From the NCBI GenBank assembly GCA_945860915.1, contig CAMARR010000003.1, positions 124,001-188,000 of the forward strand: a stretch of 64,000 nt of DNA. The letters run 5' to 3'. The notes beneath the pieces were generated by a model that made no database searches, had not been told where the DNA came from, and saw nothing but the letters and a program-made list of their open reading frames with translations. Positions within the stretch are counted from its first letter, which is position 1, and each line of letters opens with the position of its first letter. Positions 18,057-27,591 of the stretch are shown here, one piece after another. This DNA is from Candidatus Kuenenia stuttgartensis (GTDB taxonomy: Bacteria; Planctomycetota; GCA-002687715; CAIWVZ01). A program made the translations under genes and the position numbers.

Positions 18057-19263
18057 GCACGGTGCAGACGCTCGAGATGGTGAACACGCTAGTGATTGCA
18101 TCCACCGTCACCGCTTGGAATGACAGGGGCGGCAAACCGATCAGCGTAGAACTACCCGGTAGCGGTCCGAACACGCATTCAGTGGACGTTGCCGCATAGG
18201 GCTGTCCAAAGGGTGTCCCCATCGCTCCGGTGACGCCGATCGGAAGCGAAGGCAACGACGAGAAGATCTCGCCAAATACCGGGCTCGAGATATCGAGGGC
18301 AAGCTCGCCGCCCACACCCGCGATCGCGATCGGCGGGATAATCCCCGACGAGATGAAGAAGTACACCGGTGATCCCATCGCGTTGGTCGCATGAAGGCGG
18401 AATCCAAGGTTATCAGGCGTCACCACACTGGCGACGGTTCGGCCTTCATCAAGGAACATGCCGGCGTAGCCATAGTTGGGATTGGCACCCGAGTTCACCC
18501 CCGTGAATGCACCCGCATTGTCGGCGAATGTCCGGAGGACATTTCCTGCCATGCGGTTGTTGATCCACCACGCGCGGTTGCCTGAAGCAACGATCGGAAG
18601 CGCACCAGGTGTGGTGGCGTCCCAACGCCATCCCATTCCAGAATTGCCGGCGACGCCTGTGTAGCCGACGGTCAACGGACTCATCTGCTCCCCAGGATTC
18701 GTTGGGGCTACGGTTAGGCTGCAGTGCATAGAGACACCGTCGGTTGGCCATGCGACGCCGGGCGTCACGTTGACTCCACATTCAACGCCCGAGTACATGT
18801 CGAGTCCGACGAACGAAGGTGGATTACCTGGATTAGCCGTTGTAGGAACACGAATTGCTGTGGCAGGAGTTGTCGTCCACGTGATGGTCCAATACGCTGC
18901 CGCAGCGCCTGTTCCTGTGCCGAACGAGAGGTTGAATGGACCGGCTGACGCAAGCAAACCTGCGCCTGTGATGTCAGGCTGGCCTGTCGCAGGCCCGACT
19001 GGGTCGTTGCCGCGAACGACGAACATGACAGGGTCCGCGGTCGCGATGTTCTGATCCTGCAGAATGGACACCGTGTTCATGATGCCGATGCCACCAAGGT
19101 ACTGGTCGGCGGGCATACGAACATAGAGGCCGGCTGCGTTCGCTCCCGCAACCCCGCCACGCGACGTGCTCTCGGTGGTCTTATCGATGACGTGCCAGTC
19201 GTTCTGGGCAAAAACGGGTATCGCAAGCGTTAACGCAGATAGGGCAAGGCAAGAGAACTTCAT
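18049..19263 (-). CDS. Unknown secreted protein with planctomycete-type C-terminal region
   Basis: 404 residues. ATG 19263 is chosen over the track start because GGAG lies 6 bp upstream and the protein then starts with a clean signal peptide (MKFSCLALSALTLAIPVFA, then Gln). The mature protein is Gly/Ala/Thr/Pro-rich and predicted beta. One Cys pair lies mid-protein (VECGV and MHCSL). The C-terminal 110 residues (GELALDISSPVFGEIFSSLPSLPIG to FTISSVCTVRL) look like a distinct module. I do not recognise a family. It follows the small anchored protein by 32 bp and precedes the GtaA-like gene by 25 bp, so the four minus-strand genes here may be one operon. Confidence 0.75.
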   Translation of the reverse strand: MKFSCLALSALTLAIPVFAQNDWHVIDKTTESTSRGGVAGANAAGLYVRMPADQYLGGIGIMNTVSILQDQNIATADPVMFVVRGNDPVGPATGQPDITGAGLLASAGPFNLSFGTGTGAAAAYWTITWTTTPATAIRVPTTANPGNPPSFVGLDMYSGVECGVNVTPGVAWPTDGVSMHCSLTVAPTNPGEQMSPLTVGYTGVAGNSGMGWRWDATTPGALPIVASGNRAWWINNRMAGNVLRTFADNAGAFTGVNSGANPNYGYAGMFLDEGRTVASVVTPDNLGFRLHATNAMGSPVYFFISSGIIPPIAIAGVGGELALDISSPVFGEIFSSLPSLPIGVTGAMGTPFGQPYAATSTECVFGPLPGSSTLIGLPPLSFQAVTVDAITSVFTISSVCTVRL

Positions 19264-19295
19264 TGTTTTCTCCAAAGGGTTGCGGATCAAAGGAA

Positions 19296-19757
19296 TCATC
19301 TCCCCGACTCGAGTGGACTCACGGGAGCCACCTTGGCGGGGTTAACTGAAATGGTGACCTTGCGGTCCTCCATTTGGCCTTGGGCATTGCGCACCTTGCC
19401 CGGCATGTTTTCGAACACCTGACTTCCGTCAGCGAAGATTTTGGCTGGTTTGTAGCCTTCGATCGCGGACCTGATGTAGATGGCAGGAGTGCCATCTTCG
19501 ATCCAAATTCCATCGACGGTACTCCCCTTGCGTTCAGGCTTTGCGGGAACCGACGGCGACGATTCGGGAGCCGGTGGGGGCACTGACAAAACTGAGTCCG
19601 CCGGGGGCAACCGTTTCTCGCTCTCGAGAGACGGAATCGGGGCAACGGAGGACAAACCCGTTCGGGGAGTATCAGAACTCGCATCGCTTCTGGCAAAAAC
19701 GAATGCAGCGCCTACCAGAAGGGCAAAAAGGGCAACCAAAAGCAACGTCCGAAGCAT
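19296..19757 (-). CDS. Small membrane-anchored hypothetical protein
   Basis: 153 residues. A single N-terminal hydrophobic helix (MLRTLLLVALFALLVGAAFVF) is followed by a Pro/Ser-rich linker (about residues 25-78, PPPAPESSPSVPAKPE) and a small C-terminal domain (DGIWIEDGTPAIYIRSAIEGYKPAKIFADG, then VTISVN). The helix may be an uncleaved anchor, placing the C-terminal domain in the periplasm. No family recognised. It is probably the first gene of the minus-strand run toward 13.7 kb and is divergent from the mutarotase-like gene with 64 bp between starts, so divergent promoters are expected there. Confidence 0.65.
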   Translation of the reverse strand: MLRTLLLVALFALLVGAAFVFARSDASSDTPRTGLSSVAPIPSLESEKRLPPADSVLSVPPPAPESSPSVPAKPERKGSTVDGIWIEDGTPAIYIRSAIEGYKPAKIFADGSQVFENMPGKVRNAQGQMEDRKVTISVNPAKVAPVSPLESGR

Positions 19758-19821
19758 CGTCGCCTGAGATTAGACGAATAGGCACGTTTCCGCCAAGTCA
19801 ATTCGGATCTAATATCACGAC

Positions 19822-20190
19822 ATGCGGAAGACCCGGTACGGTTTCGTGATTCGCTTGCACCCCGGGACGCGGGACGAGTATGTTCGGCTTCACAGGCAGG
19901 TCTGGCCCGAAGTGCTCGCGATCATCGCGCGCCAGAATATTCGAAACTACAGCATTTTCCTTCGCACCTTGCCGGATGGTCGCGACTGGTTGTTCTCTAC
20001 CTACGATTACTTCGGAGCGGACTTCGATGCCGACATGGCCGCGATCGCTGCAGACCCGACAACGCAACAATGGTGGAAGTTGACCGCTCCACTTCAGGAC
20101 CCACTTCCGGATCGCCCTGCAGGAACGTGGTGGGCACCCATGGACGAAGTGTTTCGGTACGACGGCCCAACGGGGCAGGAGTCCGTTTGA
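19822..20190 (+). CDS. rhaM: L-rhamnose mutarotase family protein
   Basis: 122 residues covering the whole RhaM/FUOM (DUF718) fold. Family marks are RYGFVIRLHPGTRDEYVRLHRQVWPEVL near the start, NYSIFLR, LFSTYDYFG, and the C-terminal TQQWWKLTAPLQDPL and WWAPMDEVFRYDG. The enzyme interconverts alpha and beta anomers of L-rhamnose (or L-fucose in relatives). No other rhamnose genes are present in the window, so the sugar is not certain. Its stop overlaps the TTG start of the downstream YihY gene, an odd partner. Confidence 0.88.
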   Translation: MRKTRYGFVIRLHPGTRDEYVRLHRQVWPEVLAIIARQNIRNYSIFLRTLPDGRDWLFSTYDYFGADFDADMAAIAADPTTQQWWKLTAPLQDPLPDRPAGTWWAPMDEVFRYDGPTGQESV

Positions 20191-21524
20191 GTACATCTGA
20201 ATCGACGAACAAGGACCCCTTGTTGCTGCGTCATCTACCCGAGCGGTTGATTGACCGTCCTGACGTTGCCACGTTCGGACCAGGTCAGAGACTTTGGGAC
20301 CTCGTTCGCATCGGTGTCCTCGCTGCGCGACGGGGCCGTAGCAACTTCATGTTCCAACGCGCGGCGGGTTTGTCGTTCACCACGATGATCTCACTCATCC
20401 CTCTCGCGGTTCTGTTCTTCTCGTTCGTCGGAGTCTTGGGGGGCGGTGATCGCATCAACGAGTTCGTGCGGGAAAAGGTCTTCCCGATCGTCGCGCCCGA
20501 CTTCAAGCAGAATCTCATTCAGTGGATGGATGAGTACATTTCACCCACGGCGTTCAGACAGAACATCGTTGGTTGGACGAACCTGTTGGCCATCGTTGGA
20601 CTCATCGGTGCGTCGCTCCAGTTAGTCAGCACAGCCGAGCGTTACTTAAATCACATCTGGCAGACACGTGACGACCGCAGCTTCTGGCGTCGACTCACGA
20701 TCTTCTGGTTGGTATTGACCCTCAGCCCATTCGTGTTTCTCGCCATGATCCTGCTTGGCGAATGGGTCTTCTCGGAATCCTTCATAGGCGAAACGAGCCT
20801 CCCCCTTCTCTCTCGATCGCTGGCGATCGTCATCCCGGGCCTTGTCGGTGCGTTCGGATTCATGCTGATTTTCCGACTCCTTCCGAACGCCAACGTCGAA
20901 ACACGCCCCGCGATTCTGGGCGCGCTTGTCAGCGCTGCCCTCTGGGAAGCCGCTCGCCGAGGGTTCTTTCTATACATCCAACGTCAAGCCGGTGTGACCT
21001 CTTTCTATTCAAAGCTCGCTGCAGTTCCTTTGTTCTTAATCTGGATCTGGGTGACATGGGTCATCGTCCTTTTTGGCTCGGAATGTGCGCACGCATGTCA
21101 ACATTTGCCACGACTCTGGAGACAGTTTGTCCGGCCACTCCATGGAGGTTCCGTTTCCAAACCAGCGCTCGCGGTCGTGCTCCTTCGTAGGCTCCTGCCT
21201 GCCTTTCGCGGCGAGCGAGCCATTGAGCCAATCGACGACCACGCGTCGGCGATCAAGTGCAGTCCCGAGGATCTGCTTGAGATGGCTGAATGGCTCGTGA
21301 GCATCGACGTGCTGCTACCGGACCCCAAGATCCCCCGCTGTTTCCGAATCGCCCAAGATCCTAGCCACATCCGCCTGAGCGAGTTGGTCGAGCGCATTCT
21401 CGAACACGAGCACGGCATGGAACTCGCAAAAGGCGACGGCCCATTCGCGAAGGACATCCGACCCGCGTGGCAAGCAGCGATCCGCTCGTTCGGCAACCGC
21501 AGCCTCGCCGATCTTCGCGACTAA
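20187..21524 (+). CDS. YihY/BrkB family inner-membrane protein
   Basis: 445-residue membrane protein of the YihY/UPF0761 (formerly 'ribonuclease BN') family. Marks are RRGRSNFMFQRAAGLSFTTMISLIPLAVLFFSFVG at the first helix, NIVGWTNLLAIVGLIGASLQLVSTAERYLNHIW, and YIQRQAGVTSFYSKLAAVPLFLIWIWVTWVIVLFGSE. About six helices are expected, followed by a 110-residue cytoplasmic tail. I moved the start from 20070 to TTG 20187: AGGAG lies 5 bp upstream and TTG overlaps the mutarotase stop (TTGA). Function of the family is not established. The stop interlocks with the convergent AsmA-like gene (CTAA). Confidence 0.88.
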   Translation: MSTSESTNKDPLLLRHLPERLIDRPDVATFGPGQRLWDLVRIGVLAARRGRSNFMFQRAAGLSFTTMISLIPLAVLFFSFVGVLGGGDRINEFVREKVFPIVAPDFKQNLIQWMDEYISPTAFRQNIVGWTNLLAIVGLIGASLQLVSTAERYLNHIWQTRDDRSFWRRLTIFWLVLTLSPFVFLAMILLGEWVFSESFIGETSLPLLSRSLAIVIPGLVGAFGFMLIFRLLPNANVETRPAILGALVSAALWEAARRGFFLYIQRQAGVTSFYSKLAAVPLFLIWIWVTWVIVLFGSECAHACQHLPRLWRQFVRPLHGGSVSKPALAVVLLRRLLPAFRGERAIEPIDDHASAIKCSPEDLLEMAEWLVSIDVLLPDPKIPRCFRIAQDPSHIRLSELVERILEHEHGMELAKGDGPFAKDIRPAWQAAIRSFGNRSLADLRD

Positions 21525-24500
21525 CCGCCGCCGAACAGTCCTCGCCTTTTCTTCGGAGCAGGTTTTGACTCAGGCTCTGGGATAACGGCGGGTCGCGACA
21601 CGGGCCGTGGCGAGCTTGGTGCCGATGTCGGAATCGGGGCGGGCGAAGGCGGTGGCTCCGTCCCTGGCAGTTTCGGGATTGGAATCGGGAATGACCGGGG
21701 CCGCTTGGCGGGTTGCGCTGGCTCGGGAGTCGGCGACGGTGGCGGCGCGATGACGCGCGGCGTCGGAACGGGAGTCGGCAATGTCCCTGGTGCGTCCTTC
21801 ACAGGTGGCTGCGGTGATGGAGTAGGCGGAATTGATGGGTTACTGCCCGACGGTGCCGGAGTTGGAGACGGCGGCGCGCTCTTTGGCGCAGGATTCGGAG
21901 CGGGTGGCTTCTTCTTGTCGATCCCTCCCAAAATTCCGCCGAGGATGCCCCCGCCCGAATTGCCACCCGTGACTTCACCGAGGAGCGCTTGCTTGGCAAG
22001 GTCAGCCAGAAGCCCCCCGACGTTGACATCGGGGTTCGATGTTGTCCCCTTCACCGGGAGCCTCAGCGTGTCGACGCGAAGCTTGCTTAGGAAAGGGAGT
22101 CTTGCGCGCAGGGCGTCGGTGACCGGAATCTCAAGATCAAGCGCCAATGTTCGATCGAGTCCTACCGAGCCCGTCCACACGAGATCGAGTCCCTTCACAC
22201 TCATGCGCAATGGAGAGTCGTACGAAAGTCGACCCTGACGAATGGTGAATGTAATGGGCTGTAGGCTCACTTCCGAAGCGCCAGTCCCAAGAAGTAGATC
22301 CGCGAGCTTCAGGAGCATCGTCGAGCCTTGCACCGCACCCTGTGAGAATCCCAGTCGCCCGGTACCGTCGATGCGGTCCTTGGGGAACTTTTCCCAACCG
22401 CCCGTGAGGTCGGCCTCCGTCAATTGCCCTGACACCGTGAGATCAAGGTTCGCGTCGATCAAACCGGTCAAGGTCGACCCGGCGCCGCCCGTGACGGCGA
22501 AGATCGGATTCACCATCGAGGCCAGCGGACTTAGCTGGCCGGTCGCCTGTGCTCCGGTTAACGCTGCCTTCAGCGAGGATCCCTTCGCGCCCGGCGCGAG
22601 CCCAAGCGAGGAGCTGATCGCCAAAGGGCCCCCGTTGAATTTGAGATCCCCCGTTGTATCGAGAGTTCCCTTGGTCCAGGTGGACTTCATCGTGCCGTCA
22701 AGAGTCAACGAACCCATCTGGATCGGCGCCAAGGCAATCGAAGTCGTCCCCGTTCCGGCGCGCAGAAGCCCGACGAAGTCCGTGCTCTGAACAGGTCCAT
22801 CAAGCGCCGCGCTGACATGACGTTTTCCGGTTCCGGTGACTGCAACATCCGCAAAGGCGGCGAGGACGACGCCGAGTCGGGTCGGCTCATAGTCCGCCGA
22901 GAGCGTGACGCCCTTGAAGGCCGGTTGGCTTGGGAGTCCGACGATCGCCCCCCGTACGGCCGCATCCATGAATGTCGACTTCAGAGAAATGTCATTGAGC
23001 AACAAGTCGTTGCTCATTTCGATGACGGATGCGTCGAAGACCAAATCAACGGACGGATCCGTCACGGTAATCGCTTTGCGTCCCTCAGCTTCTGGAACGG
23101 CAACGGTGAAATCCTTGACACTGACGCGCCCCGTGAGCTTGGTTAGCCCGGACGCGCCGCGCACGCCAAGCACAAGCGATGCTCTCCCTTGAGTCGTTGC
23201 GCCGCCCAAATCACCCAACCCGAGCTGCTCGAGCATCGGCTTTAGGTCGGCGTTCGCCGTGACATCAAAGTCGGCGAGGTCCGTCACGGACATAGGGACA
23301 CGGCCCTTCGCATCGAGTTTGACATGGGTCGAGTCCACACGAAGCGATGTCAAATCAATGCGTTGACGACCCGCCGCAAACGTCCCGCTCCCATCGAACG
23401 TGATCTGGACGTTCTTGTCCTTTACGACGCGGCCCTGCCCCTTGGTGTTCATGGGCATCGCGATCACGAGGTTCTGCGCACCAATGCGTCCCTTGAAGGC
23501 CGTCGCCTCGCCGCGCAGCTCGCCACCGACATCAAAGTCGATATCGGAATCAAACGCGAATCCTTCCGGAAGCGATCCTGTCATCGCGAGTAATGGCGCC
23601 GGGCGGAGCTTGCCACGAACCGCAACCTGTGCGGACTTTTCACTCCAGTCAGCGGTTCCGTTGATCTCGGCGCCTGCGCCCGATACCGCGAACTGGGGGA
23701 TCGCGAGTCGACGTGACGCTGGATCCCACGAGCCTGTCACGCTCATCCGGAAGCGAGGTTCCTTCACGTGACTTGGCTTCGCGCCGCTCACGGAAGGCAG
23801 AGTCACATCGAGGTCGGCGATTTCGACGCCAGCGGTGACATCTGCCCGGCCCGACACTCCTGTCGCCTTTATCGTTGCCGCCAACCGACCGGTCGGGCGC
23901 TCGTTTCCCGTCGTCACCAAGGTTCCGAGATCCGCGAAAATGCCGGCGATGTCCGCTGTCGCTGCTATCTCCATCGACGCGCCATCGAGTTGCGCTCCGT
24001 TGATGCCCCCCTTAGCCGTGATCGATCCATGTCGGAAAGTGATCTGCGATGGACGGAAGTCAACACGCTCTCTCCCGAGCGCGGTTTCGACCCCCATGTC
24101 GACGTCAATGATCACCGGTGAGTCATCAATCCGATCAGCGGACTGAAGCAGACCGAATGCTCGACCCGCCGTCATCGGCTTCACCGAGCCCTTGACGCGA
24201 AGCTGCGCCGATGTCCCTCGCAATGTCAGGCCACCCTCGAGTTCCGCGCCTCCGCCGCGAACGCTCCATTTGGAAATGTCCGCTGCTAAGGCAGCTCCGA
24301 GTGTCACGGCTCCTTCGGCCGTCACATCAAGGTCGAGCGGACCGAAGGACTTACCCTGTTGAGTCACTCTCAAGCCGCGAGTTGTGACGGTGGCACGAAT
24401 CGATGCCTTCTCAGTGGCGGTGATATCCGCATCGAGTTTGAATTTCCCCGCGAAATCGGCCGGAAGCACGGCTATCTGGCGGAGCTCCGCCGACAACGCA

Positions 24501-25906
24501 TCAAGGTCGCCGTCGGCCGTGACCTTCCCATCGCGGAACGAGCCCTTCTTCAAGTCGAACGCACCAACCACCGATGCACGGCACGAGGCGACCTGAATCT
24601 CACCCTTTGTGAGCGTAACGATGTCGCCATCGTGAGATCCGTCAATCATCGCGCTCAGATTGGCGAGCCCATTGAGACGTTTGCCTCCTGGCGTGCGGAC
24701 TTCCAGTCCGCTGCCCAGCAGATTCGCTGTCCACGCAGTCTGCGCAAGTGCTCCGCTCGTCACGGTGCCCTTGACGCTTCCAACGACTCGGACTTTGCCT
24801 GATGCTTGGACTCCATCCTTCGTTCCAAGTAACCCAGCGGCCGTCGCAAGGATCGACGCGACCTCTCCCTCAGCGCTGTAGCTGGTGACGAAGCTCGTGT
24901 CCGCACCCTGAAGCGCCGTTCTCGCTTCGACCTTGGCAGCAAGGGTGTCCTTGATGTCAAAAGTAATCAGCGCTTTGCCTGCTCCGAGTGGGTCGGATTC
25001 GCCTGAGTAGGAAAGGGTCAGCGTGGGGAGCTTCATGGGTCGCCCGCCAACTAGCGGGCCATCGATCTCGACCCCCGTCAGTCCAAGCGACCCGTCGCCG
25101 AGGAACGACATGGGCTGAGACAGGCTGATGTTCCCCTTCCCTTCGATTACGCCCTGAATTCGGGTCAATCCGGAGAAACTGCCAACGACTGCTGCAACCG
25201 ACTGAAGTTCTGTGCGCGGGATGTCAAATCTCATCTTGCCGCGCGGGCCGTTAGGTCCTGGGGTTAAGTCGCCCTCGAGCGTCCACGTCGCTCCGCCGAG
25301 CCGGAAGCTTGCCTTGCCGTTCGTAGCGCCACCGTTCTTGCCCGAGGCAAGCGTGGCGTCGAAGGCGTCAATCGCAGTCGTTGCGCCAAGTCTGTCCGTC
25401 CACACAACTTTTCCGCGCCGCACCGTCACGTCGAAGTCGGGCACAGCGGCTGGCCTTGATGCGGTGCTCTGCGCAGTAGCCGGAGCTGAAGTCTGGGTGA
25501 CGGCAGCACCCATTGGCTCTGCTTTCAGAAGTTCCATTAGGTCCACGACTGCCGTCTTGCCGACCGACGCGAGAATCTCGGGTGACTCAATATCTACCTT
25601 CGCACGAACCGCGCCCTTGATTGCTGAGGGCACATCGACGTCTGCCGTCACTGTTGCAATCCGCGCCTTCGTGTTTCCCGAAGAGTCCTTCACCTCGACA
25701 CCAGTCAAGGTGACGTGGCCTCCCCAGGTGAAGCTCAACGACTTCGCGGTGACCACTCCATTCAGCTTCTCATTGACTCCTGAAAGTGCGCGTGAAAGGA
25801 CGATGCCGGGCGCCCACAGCGGAATCGCCGCGATGACCAAGACGAACGCGACCAAGGCCACGAGGACCTTCTTTCCAAGACTCCAGCGGCGTTTCGGCGT
25901 TTCCAC
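21521..25906 (-). CDS. Very large AsmA/TamB-like envelope protein with proline-rich C-terminus
   Basis: 1461 residues. One N-terminal membrane helix (KKVLVALVAFVLVIAAIPLWAPGIVL) is followed by AsmA-like repeats of short beta-strands: GVEVKDSSGNTKARIATVTADVDVPSAI, and many recurring patterns such as LSGVGDLT-like 'KGNISLSQP' and 'LRVKGSVKP'. Such proteins are thought to form long hydrophobic grooves carrying phospholipid between membranes. From about residue 1310 the protein turns into a 140-residue Pro/Ser/Thr-rich tail (PPAPNPAPKSAPPSPTPAP) ending in KKRRGLFGGG. GTG 25906 is the start, with GGGGGA 7 bp upstream. It stands alone between a convergent YihY gene and a 319-bp gap. Confidence 0.82.
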   Translation of the reverse strand: METPKRRWSLGKKVLVALVAFVLVIAAIPLWAPGIVLSRALSGVNEKLNGVVTAKSLSFTWGGHVTLTGVEVKDSSGNTKARIATVTADVDVPSAIKGAVRAKVDIESPEILASVGKTAVVDLMELLKAEPMGAAVTQTSAPATAQSTASRPAAVPDFDVTVRRGKVVWTDRLGATTAIDAFDATLASGKNGGATNGKASFRLGGATWTLEGDLTPGPNGPRGKMRFDIPRTELQSVAAVVGSFSGLTRIQGVIEGKGNISLSQPMSFLGDGSLGLTGVEIDGPLVGGRPMKLPTLTLSYSGESDPLGAGKALITFDIKDTLAAKVEARTALQGADTSFVTSYSAEGEVASILATAAGLLGTKDGVQASGKVRVVGSVKGTVTSGALAQTAWTANLLGSGLEVRTPGGKRLNGLANLSAMIDGSHDGDIVTLTKGEIQVASCRASVVGAFDLKKGSFRDGKVTADGDLDALSAELRQIAVLPADFAGKFKLDADITATEKASIRATVTTRGLRVTQQGKSFGPLDLDVTAEGAVTLGAALAADISKWSVRGGGAELEGGLTLRGTSAQLRVKGSVKPMTAGRAFGLLQSADRIDDSPVIIDVDMGVETALGRERVDFRPSQITFRHGSITAKGGINGAQLDGASMEIAATADIAGIFADLGTLVTTGNERPTGRLAATIKATGVSGRADVTAGVEIADLDVTLPSVSGAKPSHVKEPRFRMSVTGSWDPASRRLAIPQFAVSGAGAEINGTADWSEKSAQVAVRGKLRPAPLLAMTGSLPEGFAFDSDIDFDVGGELRGEATAFKGRIGAQNLVIAMPMNTKGQGRVVKDKNVQITFDGSGTFAAGRQRIDLTSLRVDSTHVKLDAKGRVPMSVTDLADFDVTANADLKPMLEQLGLGDLGGATTQGRASLVLGVRGASGLTKLTGRVSVKDFTVAVPEAEGRKAITVTDPSVDLVFDASVIEMSNDLLLNDISLKSTFMDAAVRGAIVGLPSQPAFKGVTLSADYEPTRLGVVLAAFADVAVTGTGKRHVSAALDGPVQSTDFVGLLRAGTGTTSIALAPIQMGSLTLDGTMKSTWTKGTLDTTGDLKFNGGPLAISSSLGLAPGAKGSSLKAALTGAQATGQLSPLASMVNPIFAVTGGAGSTLTGLIDANLDLTVSGQLTEADLTGGWEKFPKDRIDGTGRLGFSQGAVQGSTMLLKLADLLLGTGASEVSLQPITFTIRQGRLSYDSPLRMSVKGLDLVWTGSVGLDRTLALDLEIPVTDALRARLPFLSKLRVDTLRLPVKGTTSNPDVNVGGLLADLAKQALLGEVTGGNSGGGILGGILGGIDKKKPPAPNPAPKSAPPSPTPAPSGSNPSIPPTPSPQPPVKDAPGTLPTPVPTPRVIAPPPSPTPEPAQPAKRPRSFPIPIPKLPGTEPPPSPAPIPTSAPSSPRPVSRPAVIPEPESKPAPKKRRGLFGGG

Positions 25907-26225
25907 TGTTCATCCCCCAAGTTTCCAACTCAGCCCAACGGTCCGATTATTCACCACTTTACGGGGAGTCCATCTAATCACACAACGAGGCGCGCATTCC
26001 CCGGTCATTTCTGGCGGTTTGCACAAATCACCGACGATGAAGCGGGCTGAATGGCTCCCCCTAGCTCAGCACCTGCGCCCCACCGAAGCCAACGAACCTG
26101 TGCAGTTTGCAGAACGATCACTTTCCAACCACTCTGCCTGCAGTTTCAGCCGATGCCCAAAAGACACAAGCGCTTACCACAACGCTCGCTGTGATAGGCG
26201 CTTGTAATCCGAACCTAGTCGCGGA
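25907..26225. other. 319-bp intergenic region
   Basis: No convincing gene. It should hold the promoter of the AsmA-like gene (right to left) and the terminator of the next gene (listed separately). The plus-strand ORF 25212-26207 that crosses it is an antisense shadow of the AsmA-like gene. Confidence 0.6.
26156..26205 (-). terminator. Rho-independent terminator of the first tandem paralog
   Basis: On the minus strand, ACAAGCGCCTATCACAGCG and its imperfect complement form a stem of up to 17 pairs (some G-U), followed by GTCTTTTGG. It lies 21 bp after the stop of the secreted protein gene. Confidence 0.7.
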
Positions 26226-27254
26226 TCAGTTGCTGCAGTTGCCAGCGACGAACGTGACTGTGAAACTCTGGGCCACGAAAACCAGCCCCGTCGAAGGTTG
26301 GTAGAGGCCAGTCGAGAAGTAAAGGCTGAGGCCAATAATCTCGGGGATGTTCGGAAGATCAACGGGGACATGATTGAGTTGGCCACTTATCGTCGTAACC
26401 GAGAGAATGTCATAGAACGGGTAGCCAATGTCGTAGGTCGTCCCGCCGACCGTGGTCGGACCTGGGTTGAATGAAGCCACGAGACAGCCACCGCACCCAG
26501 TTGCGCCGGTGAAGTAGAGGTCCATATGGCACCCCGGGCTTGCCTGGCCCGTGGCATACGCCGTCGGGGCGCAGCTTCCGGTGACGCCAGCTTCTTCGCT
26601 GACGCCATTGTTCATTCCTTGGCCCTTGATGCCAGCTTGTGCGGTTCCGCCACCGCCACCCGATGCGAGCGAGTTGGCAAATGCCCCAGCGTTGATGAAC
26701 TGGGTTCCGGGACCCGAGACGTTGAAGACGAACGTAATGCTGTCGCCACAGTCATCGACCAAGTTCGCGCCTGGCGCGTCGGCACGGACGATGGCGTTGT
26801 GGTTGCCATTTGGGACATTCAGGCCCACGTTGAATGACCCAAAGCAGTTGAGTTTGCAGTTGTTCGGCTGGGGGCTGGTCGTGGTGTCGGCATCGAAGGA
26901 AAACGACCAGTTTGCCGCAGCGCCCGAGGCTGATGTCTGTGACACCAGAGTCATTCCGGTTACCGCAGGACGGGGCACATTGAAGCGCGCCTTGGTGATC
27001 TGAGGGGCCGCATACCCCGCGACGATCGGGGATGTGTTGTTGACGAGAACGGTGAGCTGCGCCAGCGACTTGTCGTAACTAAACAGCATCGACGCCGTGG
27101 TCTGCGTGCCGTTGCCGCCACCATTCGGGAGCTGTGCGCCAGAGCAGTTGGCCGTGCCAGCGCCGCCTACCTGCAACGACCATGTTGATATTTGTGCGAC
27201 CGCGACCGCCGAGGAGAGAGCAACCACACCTGCAAACTTTATGACCATTGACAT
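26226..27254 (-). CDS. Secreted protein, tandem paralog copy 1 (intact)
   Basis: 342 residues with signal peptide MSMVIKFAGVVALSSAVAVA, then Gln. GGAGGAG lies 9 bp before ATG 27254. The mature protein is Gly/Ser/Asn-rich and beta-predicted: WSLQVGGAGTANCSGAQ, MLFSYDKSLAQLTVLVNNTS (a 'partial sums of terms' style sentence common in planctomycete secreted proteins), paired Cys in NCKLNCFGSF and TGCGGCLVASF, and PNIPEIIGLSLYFSTGLYQP near the end. It has no family I recognise. The neighbouring 27592-28630 copy is very similar over its full length, so this is a recent tandem duplication. It has its own terminator, so the two copies are probably separate transcripts. Confidence 0.82.
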   Translation of the reverse strand: MSMVIKFAGVVALSSAVAVAQISTWSLQVGGAGTANCSGAQLPNGGGNGTQTTASMLFSYDKSLAQLTVLVNNTSPIVAGYAAPQITKARFNVPRPAVTGMTLVSQTSASGAAANWSFSFDADTTTSPQPNNCKLNCFGSFNVGLNVPNGNHNAIVRADAPGANLVDDCGDSITFVFNVSGPGTQFINAGAFANSLASGGGGGTAQAGIKGQGMNNGVSEEAGVTGSCAPTAYATGQASPGCHMDLYFTGATGCGGCLVASFNPGPTTVGGTTYDIGYPFYDILSVTTISGQLNHVPVDLPNIPEIIGLSLYFSTGLYQPSTGLVFVAQSFTVTFVAGNCSN

Positions 27255-27591
27255 CTTCTGGGACTCCTCCGCGGGGAATGAAGCGGAGCACTCCGAGGGT
27301 ATCCCGACTACTGCCGGGCGGCCAGAAATTCGCCGCGAGATGCAATCCGTAACCTGCCTTAAATATTGGAATTACACCCGCCTCACTACCTTTGACTCGC
27401 TCGGCGGGCACGAACCGAAGCGGACGATTTCGGTCATTGCACGGCGCTATGCCTCGTGAATCGGCGCCGTGACACAACTATTTGGAGAGTCCTGACCCAT
27501 AGACGGATTCGCCAAACACCCTTTAAGAAAACAGACACGCCCACCCCGGAATCAACCGGAGGGGGCGTGTGCACGCAACTTGACTAATGGC
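27255..27591. other. 337-bp gap between the tandem paralogs
   Basis: Holds the terminator of copy 2 (27522-27570) and, nearer 27255-27500, the presumed promoter and ribosome site of copy 1. No gene supported; the small plus-strand ORF 27097-27459 is a shadow reaching into copy 1. Confidence 0.6.
27522..27570 (-). terminator. Rho-independent terminator of the frameshifted paralog
   Basis: On the minus strand, ACACGCCCCCTCCGG / CCGGGGTGGGCGTGT make a 15-bp stem with two mismatches and a 6-nt loop, followed by CTGTTTTCTTAA. It begins about 22 bp after the stop at 27592. One of the clearest terminators in the window. Confidence 0.82.

Noticed and set aside
22242-22790. 182-residue plus-strand ORF
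   Set aside because: Antisense to the AsmA-like gene; composition mirrors it.
25212-26207. 331-residue plus-strand ORF
   Set aside because: Almost wholly antisense to the AsmA-like gene, with Ser/Thr/Pro-rich shadow composition and no recognisable domain.
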